DNA of 32,818 nucleotides from Bacteroidales bacterium (GCA_028704975.1 JAQWEK010000002.1:1-32818), one strand, 5' to 3'; shown: positions 10,369-18,893, counted from the first letter of the stretch. Numbers and translations: made by a program. The notes: a model not told the origin generated them from the letters alone.

Positions 10369-10968
10369 ATGAAAAATCTTTCACATAAAATTCTTTTAAT
10401 CCTCTTGATCTTTTGCAACATTGGAACAGATATGCATGCCCAGAAAATCAGGGATTTGGCTAATATGACAATAGATGAGACAATCTCTGTATGGGCCGGG
10501 GAATGGAGATATGAAAATGACACGACAAGAGAAATTTTCATTATTAATCTAAAATGTACAGAAGCAATAATTAACAATAGCCCTGGAATTAAACATAGTT
10601 TTACTTGCGTTTTCAAGGGTTCTGTTTATTATTCAAGGAATAATACGGTTGTCTATGATAACAGAAAAATTTTTGACACATTAGTTTTCACAGGGCTACT
10701 TAAGGAAATTGATAAATTTAGCCGAGTACCGGAACTTTATGTTTATCAGGGCAGAACCGACAGGCCTTTGTTATGTTTTTATGATTTAGTACACCTACGC
10801 AATGGGGAAGGTCATCCTATTTTAACAGTGAATGAAGAAAACAAATACAGACTCTATTGGCACTTGAGTGGACAAGAGGGAGAACTCTCCGGTAAAGAAT
10901 CTGAGCCAATAGCTCCTGGTTTTTCTATACCGACGAATGTTGTTTTGACCAAAGTGCAACGGGAGTGA
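10369..10968 (+). CDS. Small exported protein, DUF6705-like
   Basis: 199 aa; signal peptide MKNLSHKILLILLIFCNIGTDMHAQ; AGEWRYENDTTREIFIINLKC, KHSFTCVFKGSVYYSRNNTVVYDN, FSIPTNVVLTKV fit the DUF6705-type layout. Starts 11 nt after the lipoprotein stop, same strand. Confidence 0.65.
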   Translation: MKNLSHKILLILLIFCNIGTDMHAQKIRDLANMTIDETISVWAGEWRYENDTTREIFIINLKCTEAIINNSPGIKHSFTCVFKGSVYYSRNNTVVYDNRKIFDTLVFTGLLKEIDKFSRVPELYVYQGRTDRPLLCFYDLVHLRNGEGHPILTVNEENKYRLYWHLSGQEGELSGKESEPIAPGFSIPTNVVLTKVQRE

Positions 10969-10976
10969 TTTTAGGT

Positions 10977-11020
10977 GCGCACGCTACACATGCGAATTAG
11001 CCCGCCGTATTCCTCGCATC
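10977..11020 (+). repeat. Diverged single copy of the 43-bp tandem-repeat unit
   Basis: cgctacacatgcgaattagcccgccgtattcctcgcat resembles cgcttacatacgagttagaccgccgttttcacattcg of the array at 12287-12440. Confidence 0.55.
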
Positions 11021-11242
11021 TAACAAGATGTTTGTATTGTATTCCTCCCACACTTGTTGCATGGCCTTGTTTCTTTTTAAACGCATTAAATAAAATAAAC
11101 AGAGTGGTACCATCATACGTAAAAATATTCTGAATTCATTACTTCCATAATTTACTCTAAATTCATAGAGGTTATCTCTTAAATATTTTATATAATAATA
11201 TGGAATTGTCTCTAAATAAGCGAATAGCAACAGTGTTCTCAT
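10997..11242 (-). CDS. Possible small hypothetical protein (doubtful)
   Basis: ORF 10997-11269; internal start MRTLLLFAYLETIPYYYIKYLRDNL... preceded by gagagggaag. No family recognised, and the C-terminal end overlaps repeat-like DNA. Confidence 0.25.
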   Translation of the reverse strand: MRTLLLFAYLETIPYYYIKYLRDNLYEFRVNYGSNEFRIFLRMMVPLCLFYLMRLKRNKAMQQVWEEYNTNILLDARNTAG

Positions 11243-11358
11243 TATCTTCCCTCTCTCTTTAATCCCCAACTTATTTATCGGGTTGGAGTAATAATCTCTG
11301 TTTGCTATAATCCCTGCATGCTATAATCTTCCTAACGTCTCTTCCTCTCTTGCGATAT

Positions 11359-11402
11359 CCATAAACATAAAGTTGTATAATTGTACAACTTTATGTTTAT
11401 GG
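11359..11402. repeat. Perfect inverted repeat, 19-bp arms, 6-nt loop
   Basis: ccataaacataaagttgta-taattg-tacaactttatgtttatgg; arms are exact reverse complements. Confidence 0.95.
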
Positions 11403-11436
11403 AGTATTCTCTCTCCTCGCCGGGTGTTAAAATCAT

Positions 11437-11444
11437 TAACTTTG
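11437..11444 (+). promoter_or_regulatory. Bacteroidota-type -7 box (TAnnTTTG)
   Basis: TAACTTTG located 4 nt before the ATG of the YbaK/ProX-like gene. Confidence 0.4.
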
Positions 11445-11448
11445 CGGC

Positions 11449-11994
11449 ATGTTTTACGTCAGCGAATTAAAAAATACTCCTCCGGAAAAATGCTCTACGG
11501 AATTGCAAAAGAAAATTTATGAGACTTTTACAAAATTGAACATCCCTTATGAACGAGTAGATACAGACCCGGCAATTACAATGGATTTATGCCTTCTGAT
11601 AGATGAAAAAATCGGAATCAAAATAGTTAAGACTCTTTTTCTTTGCAATAGACAACAAACTGAATTTTACCTATTTGCAACAAGAGGGGATAAACCGTTT
11701 GTCACAAAAGATTTTAGCCGTGCGCTTGGCATTTCACGTGTCTCATTTGCACCGTCAGACAAGCTCTTGAGCATGATGGGAACCGTAGTGGGCGCCACAA
11801 CTGTTTTGAGTGCACTATTGGATATGGATGCGGAAAAAAAGGTAAAAATTGTCTTGGACAAAGAGGTCACCGACGGTGAATGGTTCGGGTGCAGTGACGG
11901 TACTGTTAACGGTTATCTTAAACTCAAACTCAAGTATATTCTGGAAGATTTCTTCAATTATACCGGGCACAAGCCGCTGATTATAAATGTTTGA
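11449..11994 (+). CDS. YbaK/EbsC-domain prolyl-tRNA editing (ProX-type) protein
   Basis: 181 aa; IYETFTKLNIPYERVDTDPAITMDLC, KTLFLCNRQQTEFYLFATRGDKPFVTKDFSRALGISRVSFAPSDKLLSMMGTVVGATTVLSAL is typical of the prolyl-tRNA deacylase family. Confidence 0.87.
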   Translation: MFYVSELKNTPPEKCSTELQKKIYETFTKLNIPYERVDTDPAITMDLCLLIDEKIGIKIVKTLFLCNRQQTEFYLFATRGDKPFVTKDFSRALGISRVSFAPSDKLLSMMGTVVGATTVLSALLDMDAEKKVKIVLDKEVTDGEWFGCSDGTVNGYLKLKLKYILEDFFNYTGHKPLIINV

Positions 11995-12010
11995 GTTTTC
12001 TGTACTATAA

Positions 12011-12200
12011 TTTTACAAAACCAATTGATTTACAGTGGATTCCAAAATGCAGCTTAGATGACTCCCAAAAGGCTAAAATATCCCTATCTGATTATCAGCC
12101 ACTTGTGGCTGCTTGCGGTTTTCTCGTGTACTTTATACTTTGTCACACACTGTTAATCAGCAAGTTGCGTTTTTGCCTTTCTGTGCGTTCTGTGACGGGT
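12011..12200 (+). repeat. Dispersed ~190-bp repeat, copy B (direct orientation relative to copy A)
   Basis: ttttacaaaaccaattgatttacagtggattcc...tcagcaagttgcgtttttgcctttctgtgcgttctgtgacgggt; gapless alignment with 8431-8620 at a constant offset of 3580. Confidence 0.9.
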
Positions 12201-12286
12201 GCTAAACCGGTCATTTTAAGTATCTGTAAAATAATTTGTTCCGTTAAAAAGGATTTTTTCATTCACGCCTACCGCGTTTTATTGTA

Positions 12287-12440
12287 CATTCGACGTTGCG
12301 CTTGAATGCGAGTTAGATCGCCGTTTTCATATTCGACGTTGCGCTTGAATGCGAGTTAGACCGCCGTTTTCACATTCGGCGTTGCGCTTACATACGAGTT
12401 AGACCGCCGTTTTCACATTCGGCGCTATGCTTGCATGCAG
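12287..12440 (+). repeat. Tandem repeat, 43-bp period, ~3.6 copies
   Basis: cattcgacgttgcgcttgaatgcgagttagaccgccgtttt units begin at 12287, 12330, 12373 and 12416. A degenerate partial unit (acgcctaccgcgttttattgta) precedes the array. Confidence 0.92.
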
Positions 12441-12623
12441 TTGCCGGAGCACAAAATACGTTGGAAATTTGCTCAGTTTAATTATGCGGCAATTTATTTG
12501 CGTTGCCGACACACAAAGTACACTGAACATCAGTGGTTTAACGCACTGTCACGCGAGGATTCACCGGCACTTCACATTAGGCTACGCGGCATTAAGTCAA
12601 TCCGCTTGAGAAACACGCGGGCA

Positions 12624-12660
12624 AAAAAAAGGAGAGACAAAAATGCCTCTCTTTTTTTAT
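12624..12660. terminator. Bidirectional terminator-like hairpin
   Basis: aaaaaaaaggagagacaaaaatgcctctctttttttat: A-rich/GGAGAG arm facing CCTCTC/T-tract arm, with one bulge; lies between copy B/array and the 3' end of the minus-strand hypothetical. Confidence 0.55.
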
Positions 12661-12683
12661 GCATTGTTATCATCACTCCAAGG

Positions 12684-13298
12684 TTATAGCTGCGGCTGTG
12701 AAGTAGTAAGATAACCAAGAGCGATGTCCAGAGAGCGGGGAAAAAAGAAGCGCATTTTTGGGGGAATGGAATCCCAATTGGTCTCTACTTTGCCTGTGCC
12801 GGCCGAGTATTTCATAATCAGCGGATTATCGCCAGCGTTGATTGATTTGGAATCAGAGCTGGCCCCGGAAAGAACGGCCGTGAAAAAAAATTCTTCAGAG
12901 GTTTTGCGCCTGTACTCTGTAGCGAGAACGTCACGGCTTGTATTGAGAACGTCAGAGCCGGCGTTGAGAACGGTGCGGCCGGCGTTGAGAACGTCACGTC
13001 CCCCCGCGGTAATTTGTTTGGAATTTAACTTCTGCAATTCGTCAGCGGTCGGCAGCATAAGCCACTCGGAACTTAACGTAAGAGTATAATGATTCTTAGG
13101 CAACTTCAAATCCTTGCCGGACATAAGCGCATCGGTGTCTAGAACAAACTCTTTATCAGCAAGTTCCGGATAATTATAGTTATCCGTCACATTACCTTTT
13201 AGGGCGCTTCTGATTGCCAGAAGGTTCTCTCCTATTTTGTAACTTTTTACCGTCAGATTTAATGCCTCCGGAAATTTTTCTCCCTCTTTGATTATCAT
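12684..13298 (-). CDS. Hypothetical protein with heptapeptide repeats; overlaps the rnr 3' end
   Basis: Minus ORF 12684-13475; likely start MIIKEGEKFPEALNLTVKSYKIGENLLAIRSALKG at 13298, preceded by aggagcagaaa (SD-like). Contains GRDVLNA-GRTVLNA-GSDVLNT-SRDVLA. Confidence 0.55.
   Translation of the reverse strand: MIIKEGEKFPEALNLTVKSYKIGENLLAIRSALKGNVTDNYNYPELADKEFVLDTDALMSGKDLKLPKNHYTLTLSSEWLMLPTADELQKLNSKQITAGGRDVLNAGRTVLNAGSDVLNTSRDVLATEYRRKTSEEFFFTAVLSGASSDSKSINAGDNPLIMKYSAGTGKVETNWDSIPPKMRFFFPRSLDIALGYLTTSQPQL
12921..13004 (-). repeat. Coding minisatellite, 21-bp period, 4 copies
   Basis: agcgagaacgtcacggcttgt / attgagaacgtcagagccggc / gttgagaacggtgcggccggc / gttgagaacgtcacgtccccc. Confidence 0.9.
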
Positions 13299-15582
13299 TT
13301 TTTCTGCTCCTATTATTTCTAAACTTATTGTCGCCGGAATATGAATTATCTCTCCGGACATCCGCATTGCTTGCAAACTCAGCCTTGTTATAGCTATCAT
13401 CCCATACAAGAGAAAAATCAATAATCTTTTGCTCAAGATTTGTCTTCTCAACTTTAATCTTAACCTTATCTCCAAGCGTAAATTTCTGATGCGTGGATTT
13501 GCCTATTACACAGTAGTTTTTCTCATCAAACTCAAAGTAATCCTCTTTGATGTCCCGCAAGGCAACCATACCCTCAACCTTAGTAGGTTCTATCTGAACA
13601 TACAGCCCCCAATCTGTAACTCCGCTAATAGTGCCGTCATAAATCTGACCAATCTTATCCTCCATAAATTCAGTCATCTTATACTTAACGCTGGCTCTTT
13701 CCGCTTCTGTTGCAAGCTGCTCTCTTTCAGATGCATGCCGGCACATATCTTCATAATATTTCTTGTCTGCGCTCTTTCCGCCGGCAAGATAATTTGCAAG
13801 CAACCGATGAACCATCATATCCGGATAACGCCTGATTGGAGAGGTAAAATGAGTATAGTATTCAAATCCTAATCCGTAGTGTCCAATATTATCAGTTGAA
13901 TATTCCGCGCGCGCCATTGACCTCAGCGCAAGGATTTCTATTGTCGCACATTCAGGCTTGCCCTTCAGAGAATCAAGCAGTTTGTTCAATGCTTTTGCAA
14001 GTTGCTGGGGAGTATCTGACGGATCCATTGTATATCCAAAATGTTTTATGAAAGTTCTTAGCTCTGTGACCTTATCCATATCAGGCTGATCATGAATACG
14101 ATACACAAACGTAGGTGCTTTTATTTTAAGTCCGGTTGTGACATAAGCGGCAACCTCTTTATTTGCAAGAAGCATAAATTCTTCAATCAGCCAGTTAGCC
14201 TCTCTGGAAATTTTCTCCACTATATCTATTGGCTTACCCTTCTCATCTACAAGCACTTTCATCTCCGGTCTCTCAAAACTTATGGAGCCTTTTTCAAATC
14301 TTTTCTTCCTTAACAGAGTTGCAAGTTTGTGCAATTGAAGAACCGCATTAATCACTGTTTGAGATGGCGCATCTGCCAGCAATCCTGTCTCATCATCTTT
14401 ATTTTTATCACTCGCGATAGATGTTTTGTAATTTGTTATATCTCCGTTATTCTCAATCAATTGCTGCACTTCTTCATAAGCAAAGCGGTGGTCTGACTGA
14501 ATAATCGTACGTCCAAACCAACGGTCAACAACATTGGCATTATCATCCAATTCAAACACGGCGGAGAAAGTAAGTTTTGCCTCCCCGGGACGCAAAGAGC
14601 AAAGTCTGTTTGACAAAATTTCCGGCAACATTGGAACCGTCCTGTCAACCAAATAAACAGATGTTCCTCTGTCAACAGCCTCTTTATCAATAACGGAACC
14701 CGGTCTTACGTAATAAGATACATCTGCAATGTGAACACCCGCCTCCCAGTGTCCGTTATCCAATTTTTTAAGAGAACAGGCATCATCAAAATCTTTTGCA
14801 TCGGCGGGGTCAATTGTAAATGTACAAGTACCTCTAAAATCTCTCCTTCCGGAAAGCTCTGCAGGTCCGATAGTTACAGGAATTTGCCCTGCGGCATTTT
14901 CCACTCCGTCAGAGAATTTATATGGCAGTCCAAACTCCGTTAAGATTGCATGCATTTCCGTGTTATTTTCCCCGGATGCTCCCAAAACATCTATCAAATC
15001 TCCTTTTGGAGTCTCTTGTCCGCGTGAAAATTCCTTAACCAATACTGCAACTTTAAGGCCCTGGTATTCAGGCTTTACTTGCTCTATCGGGACCTCAATA
15101 TCATAAGGCATGTTTTTATTCTGCATTATCACCCATGCCTTTTGTCCTGTTATCTGCAAAATGCCTATGTAAGGTCTTTTGCTCCTTTCCGCTATTTGAA
15201 AAATTTCTCCTTCCTCACGATGGTCATTTTTTGCCCTGCGGGTTATTGCAACTTTAACCGTATCATTATTAAGCGCTCCGTTTAACTTCCCGGCAGGAAT
15301 AAAAATATCATTCTCTCTGTCCGGAACCGTAACAAAACCAAAGCCACCCGCAGCCATGCTTAATTTCCCCGTAACCTCCTCAATTACATTTCTACTGTTA
15401 CTGCGATTTTTCTTATGGCCGTAACGGCTCATAATTTCGTCTTCTGTCCCATATTTGGGACCAGACTCTTTTTCTGCAGCATGTACATATCTGCTGTTTT
15501 CTCTTTTGCTGTGACTTTTACGGTTGTTGTTGCCGCCTCTATTTGAGCGGTTTGAACCGCCTCTGCTATTATTTCTGCTCAT
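13192..15582 (-). CDS. rnr: Ribonuclease R
   Basis: 796 aa; RNB core TFTIDPADAKDFDDACSL, HIADVSYYVRPGSVIDKEAVDRGTSVYLVDRTVPMLPEILSNRLCSLRPGEAKLTFS, HFTSPIRRYPDMMVHRLL; C-terminal S1 domain and basic tail. Confidence 0.96.
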   Translation of the reverse strand: MSRNNSRGGSNRSNRGGNNNRKSHSKRENSRYVHAAEKESGPKYGTEDEIMSRYGHKKNRSNSRNVIEEVTGKLSMAAGGFGFVTVPDRENDIFIPAGKLNGALNNDTVKVAITRRAKNDHREEGEIFQIAERSKRPYIGILQITGQKAWVIMQNKNMPYDIEVPIEQVKPEYQGLKVAVLVKEFSRGQETPKGDLIDVLGASGENNTEMHAILTEFGLPYKFSDGVENAAGQIPVTIGPAELSGRRDFRGTCTFTIDPADAKDFDDACSLKKLDNGHWEAGVHIADVSYYVRPGSVIDKEAVDRGTSVYLVDRTVPMLPEILSNRLCSLRPGEAKLTFSAVFELDDNANVVDRWFGRTIIQSDHRFAYEEVQQLIENNGDITNYKTSIASDKNKDDETGLLADAPSQTVINAVLQLHKLATLLRKKRFEKGSISFERPEMKVLVDEKGKPIDIVEKISREANWLIEEFMLLANKEVAAYVTTGLKIKAPTFVYRIHDQPDMDKVTELRTFIKHFGYTMDPSDTPQQLAKALNKLLDSLKGKPECATIEILALRSMARAEYSTDNIGHYGLGFEYYTHFTSPIRRYPDMMVHRLLANYLAGGKSADKKYYEDMCRHASEREQLATEAERASVKYKMTEFMEDKIGQIYDGTISGVTDWGLYVQIEPTKVEGMVALRDIKEDYFEFDEKNYCVIGKSTHQKFTLGDKVKIKVEKTNLEQKIIDFSLVWDDSYNKAEFASNADVRRDNSYSGDNKFRNNRSRKNDNQRGRKISGGIKSDGKKLQNRREPSGNQKRPKR

Positions 15583-15616
15583 GAATTTTCAATATTAAGA
15601 TTCACAAATTTAACAA

Positions 15617-15650
15617 AAAAAGCGGCCAAAAACTGACCGCTCTTTTTATA
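15617..15650 (-). terminator. Rho-independent terminator of secDF
   Basis: Minus strand reads agcggtcagtttttggccgcttttttt: GC-rich stem followed by a T tract just downstream of the secDF stop. Confidence 0.85.
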
Positions 15651-15667
15651 TCATTATTATTTAATAA

Positions 15668-18600
15668 TTACGCTTTAACCTCGGGAGCCGATTGTGCCAC
15701 TGCCGGAGCAGCTGCAACCTGTTTCTTAACTCTCTTTCTGCTCTGATTTTTGTCATCTTCCTTATCCTCTTTTTCTCTCTCTTTTTTCATGTTAATATCA
15801 TACATGATAGGAGTGGCGATAAAGATAGAAGAGTAAGTACCAACTATAATTCCAAGTGCAAGAGCACAAGAGAATCCGCGGATAACTTCACCTCCAAAAA
15901 TTGCAATTGCAATCAATACAACCAATGTTGTACCTGACGTATTAACGGTTCTTGACAGTGTGCTGTTAACCGCACCGTTTACGTTATCTCTCAAAAGTCT
16001 CTTTGGATATAACCTTCTATACTCCCTAATTCTGTCAAAGATAACTACCGTATCGTTGATTGAGTATCCGATGATTGTCAAAACGGCCGCAATAAACGTC
16101 TGGTCAACATCCAATGAGAACGGAAGAATTCCGCTGAATATTGAATAAAAGCCAATCACAATAATAGAGTCGTGTGCCAATGCAATAACTCCGCCGGCAC
16201 CCCAAGACCAATTCTTAAAGCGGACTGCTATGTACAGGAAGATTGCAATCAATGATATGATAACGGCCAAAATGCCCTTTCTCTTCATATCATTTGCTAT
16301 AGTGGGACCAACCTTATCAGAACTTACAATTCCGTTAGGGTTATCTACTGCTGTGGTAAATTCCTGTAGAGACATTGGGGTTTTATACATACCCTTCAAA
16401 GCGTTGTATAATTTAGCCTCAACCTCTTTATCAATTGTTGTAGAGTTATCATTTATCTTGTAGCTGGTAGTAAGTTTCATCTGGCTTCCGGCTCCAAATT
16501 GCTTAACCTCAACGCTCTCATGGAATTCTTTTATTGCCGCCGCACGTACTTGTTCTGCGGTAACCTCTTTATCAAATCTCAAAACATAAGTACGACCGCC
16601 TGTGAAATCAACACCGTAAGTAAAGCCCTTGGTAAGAATAAATACAAGCGCAACAGCTACTATGATTCCGGAAATAACGTATGCGTATTTACGCAAATGA
16701 ACAAAGTTTACGTGTGTATTCTTTAAGAAGTTTCTGGTAAGCGAGTTATCAAACGTAATGTTCTTATTGCGTGCAAGACGCGATTCAAAAATCAATCTGG
16801 AAATGAAGATTGATGTCATCAAGGAAGTGATGATACCAATAACCAGTGTTGTTGCAAAACCTTGTACAGGACCCGTACCAAAGATGAACAAAACAATACC
16901 TACAATTATTGTGGTAATCTGACCGTCCAGAATTGCCGAGTACGCATTGCTATAACCGTCATGAATAGCAAGTCTCAGCTGCTTGCCGGCTCGCAATTCC
17001 TCCTTAATTCGTTCATATATAATAACATTGGCATCAACCGCCATACCCAGCGTCAATACCAAACCGGCTATACCAGGCAAGGTTAAAACTGCTCCAAATG
17101 ATACAAGCGCACCAAGCAAGAACAAAACGTTTGTAAGCAATGCGGCATCTGCAGCAAGACCTGCTCCGTTGTAGAACAATACCATGTATATCAGCACCAG
17201 CAAGAACGCGATAATAAATGAAATTAAACCGGCGTTGATTGATTCGGCTCCCAAAGAAGGACCTACAACTTGTTCCTGAACAATTGTTGCAGGAGCCGGT
17301 AATTTACCTGATTTCAATACATTAGCCAAGTCCTGCGCCTCCTCTACCGTAAAGTTTCCTGTAATTTGAGAGCGCCCGCCTGTAATTTCTGTTTGAACCG
17401 TAGGATATGAATAAACCATACCGTCAAGCACAATGGCTACGCTTCTCTGCAGGTTATCAGCGGTAAGTCTGGCCCAAGTTCTTGCACCCTCCGGATTCAT
17501 TGACATTTCAACATCCGGTGAACCGCCGCTTGTCTGATATGCTGTATTTGCGTCAGTTATAACACTTCCGTCAAGAGGCGCCTTACCGTCACGGGTAGAA
17601 TTTTTAATTGCAATCAAGTCAAAGATTGTTCCGCTCTTATCCTGAGGGTCTGATTTAACCGTCCACATAGGAACAAGTTCCGCAGGAAGAATTGCCTTAA
17701 TCTGAGGTAATCTCAAATACGCATTAACCTTTGCAGTATCCTTATAGTGAGCTCTTCCAATTACCGGACCCGGTGCAAGCTGCCCTTGATAAGCGCTTGG
17801 CTGAAGAATAGAGAACAACGGATTTTCCTTTGCAAAGTTTACACTCTCTTTATTTGAGGTGGAATCTGCGGCAAGCAATTGCTCTTTATAGCTGCTTACG
17901 GCTTTGTTAGTTGTATCCGCAGCAGCAACTGCCTTAGTGCTATCTGTCGCGACAGATGCCTTGGAAGTATCTGTAACTTTCACATTTGCAAGGATATCTT
18001 TAAGAGTAGTGTTAATCTGCTCCAAATAACTATAAACTTCTTTGTTTTCAAACGTTGGCCAAAACTCCAAAGATGCAGTACCCTGCAACAGTTTTCTGAC
18101 ACGCTCAGGTTCCTTGACTCCCGGAAGCTCTACAAGAATTCTACCGGTGTTTCCTATTCTCTGAATATTAGGGGAGGTTACTCCAAAACGGTCAATACGG
18201 CTTCTTAAGACATTGAAAGAATTTGCAATAGCACTTTCAGATTCGGCACGGATGACAGAGATAACCTCTGAGTTTGTTGTCTCCGGCTTAATCTTGTCCT
18301 TCATCTCATAAGTTCCAAAGATCGTAGACAGTTTCTTGCCCGGGGCAACCTGATTCCAAGCCTCGTCAAACAATGTGATAAAATCCCCGTGGCTGGTAAG
18401 CTCGTTCTTCTGAGCAAGAGCCATAGCCTTTTGGAAATCAGGAGACTGGTTGTTATCAGACAATGCCACAATCAAATCCTTAAGCTGAACTTGAAGCATG
18501 ACGTTCATACCGCCCTTCAAATCCAATCCCAAGTTGATTTCTTTCTCCTTGACGTCTTTGTAAGTAAAACCCAAGAACACTTTCTGAGAAGTGATGGAGT

Positions 18601-18829
18601 CTATATAATACCTGTTTCTCTCTTTGCGCAGGGAATCAAGGAAATATGTCTTGTCCAAATCAGAGACGGCCGCATATTGCGGAGTCTTTTGCATTGCCGC
18701 TACGGCTGCGTCTGCATATTGTTTTGCCTTGTTTTCCTGATGTCTGGTAGCCCATGTAAATGATAACTGATATAAGCACGCCAGAGCTATTAAAATCGCC
18801 ACAAATCTAATGGCACCTTTACTTTGCAT
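15668..18829 (-). CDS. secDF: Protein translocase subunit SecDF (fused)
   Basis: 1053 aa; SecD part NLGLDLKGGMNVMLQVQ, LGMAVDANVIIYERIKEELRAGK; SecF part YGVDFTGGRTYVLRF, IGYSINDTVVIFDRIREYRR, SRTVNTSGTTLVV. Confidence 0.96.
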   Translation of the reverse strand: MQSKGAIRFVAILIALACLYQLSFTWATRHQENKAKQYADAAVAAMQKTPQYAAVSDLDKTYFLDSLRKERNRYYIDSITSQKVFLGFTYKDVKEKEINLGLDLKGGMNVMLQVQLKDLIVALSDNNQSPDFQKAMALAQKNELTSHGDFITLFDEAWNQVAPGKKLSTIFGTYEMKDKIKPETTNSEVISVIRAESESAIANSFNVLRSRIDRFGVTSPNIQRIGNTGRILVELPGVKEPERVRKLLQGTASLEFWPTFENKEVYSYLEQINTTLKDILANVKVTDTSKASVATDSTKAVAAADTTNKAVSSYKEQLLAADSTSNKESVNFAKENPLFSILQPSAYQGQLAPGPVIGRAHYKDTAKVNAYLRLPQIKAILPAELVPMWTVKSDPQDKSGTIFDLIAIKNSTRDGKAPLDGSVITDANTAYQTSGGSPDVEMSMNPEGARTWARLTADNLQRSVAIVLDGMVYSYPTVQTEITGGRSQITGNFTVEEAQDLANVLKSGKLPAPATIVQEQVVGPSLGAESINAGLISFIIAFLLVLIYMVLFYNGAGLAADAALLTNVLFLLGALVSFGAVLTLPGIAGLVLTLGMAVDANVIIYERIKEELRAGKQLRLAIHDGYSNAYSAILDGQITTIIVGIVLFIFGTGPVQGFATTLVIGIITSLMTSIFISRLIFESRLARNKNITFDNSLTRNFLKNTHVNFVHLRKYAYVISGIIVAVALVFILTKGFTYGVDFTGGRTYVLRFDKEVTAEQVRAAAIKEFHESVEVKQFGAGSQMKLTTSYKINDNSTTIDKEVEAKLYNALKGMYKTPMSLQEFTTAVDNPNGIVSSDKVGPTIANDMKRKGILAVIISLIAIFLYIAVRFKNWSWGAGGVIALAHDSIIVIGFYSIFSGILPFSLDVDQTFIAAVLTIIGYSINDTVVIFDRIREYRRLYPKRLLRDNVNGAVNSTLSRTVNTSGTTLVVLIAIAIFGGEVIRGFSCALALGIIVGTYSSIFIATPIMYDINMKKEREKEDKEDDKNQSRKRVKKQVAAAPAVAQSAPEVKA

Positions 18830-18893
18830 GTGATTTAGTTTTTAAAAGTAGGGTGCAAATGTACAATTTTTTCTCAAAATATAAAGTATTTCC

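Noticed and set aside
11991-12305. ORF 104 aa as a real gene
   Set aside because: Almost entirely the dispersed repeat copy B; differences from copy A are mostly non-synonymous and there is no recognisable family.
12264-12440. CRISPR array
   Set aside because: Units are contiguous with a 43-bp period and no unique spacers; no cas genes are in the window.
12287-12440. Integron attC array
   Set aside because: GTTAGAC (GTTRRRY-like) occurs in the units but without the matching inverted RYYYAAC and palindrome needed for an attC site; no integrase seen.
12427-12689. ORFs 60 aa and 84 aa downstream of the array
   Set aside because: Overlap each other in different frames, contain repeat DNA and terminator sequence, no recognisable domain.
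12724-13089. Plus-strand ORF 121 aa with LRTSEPALRTVRPALRTS repeats
   Set aside because: Antisense reading of the 21-bp minisatellite; the minus-strand frame is more protein-like.
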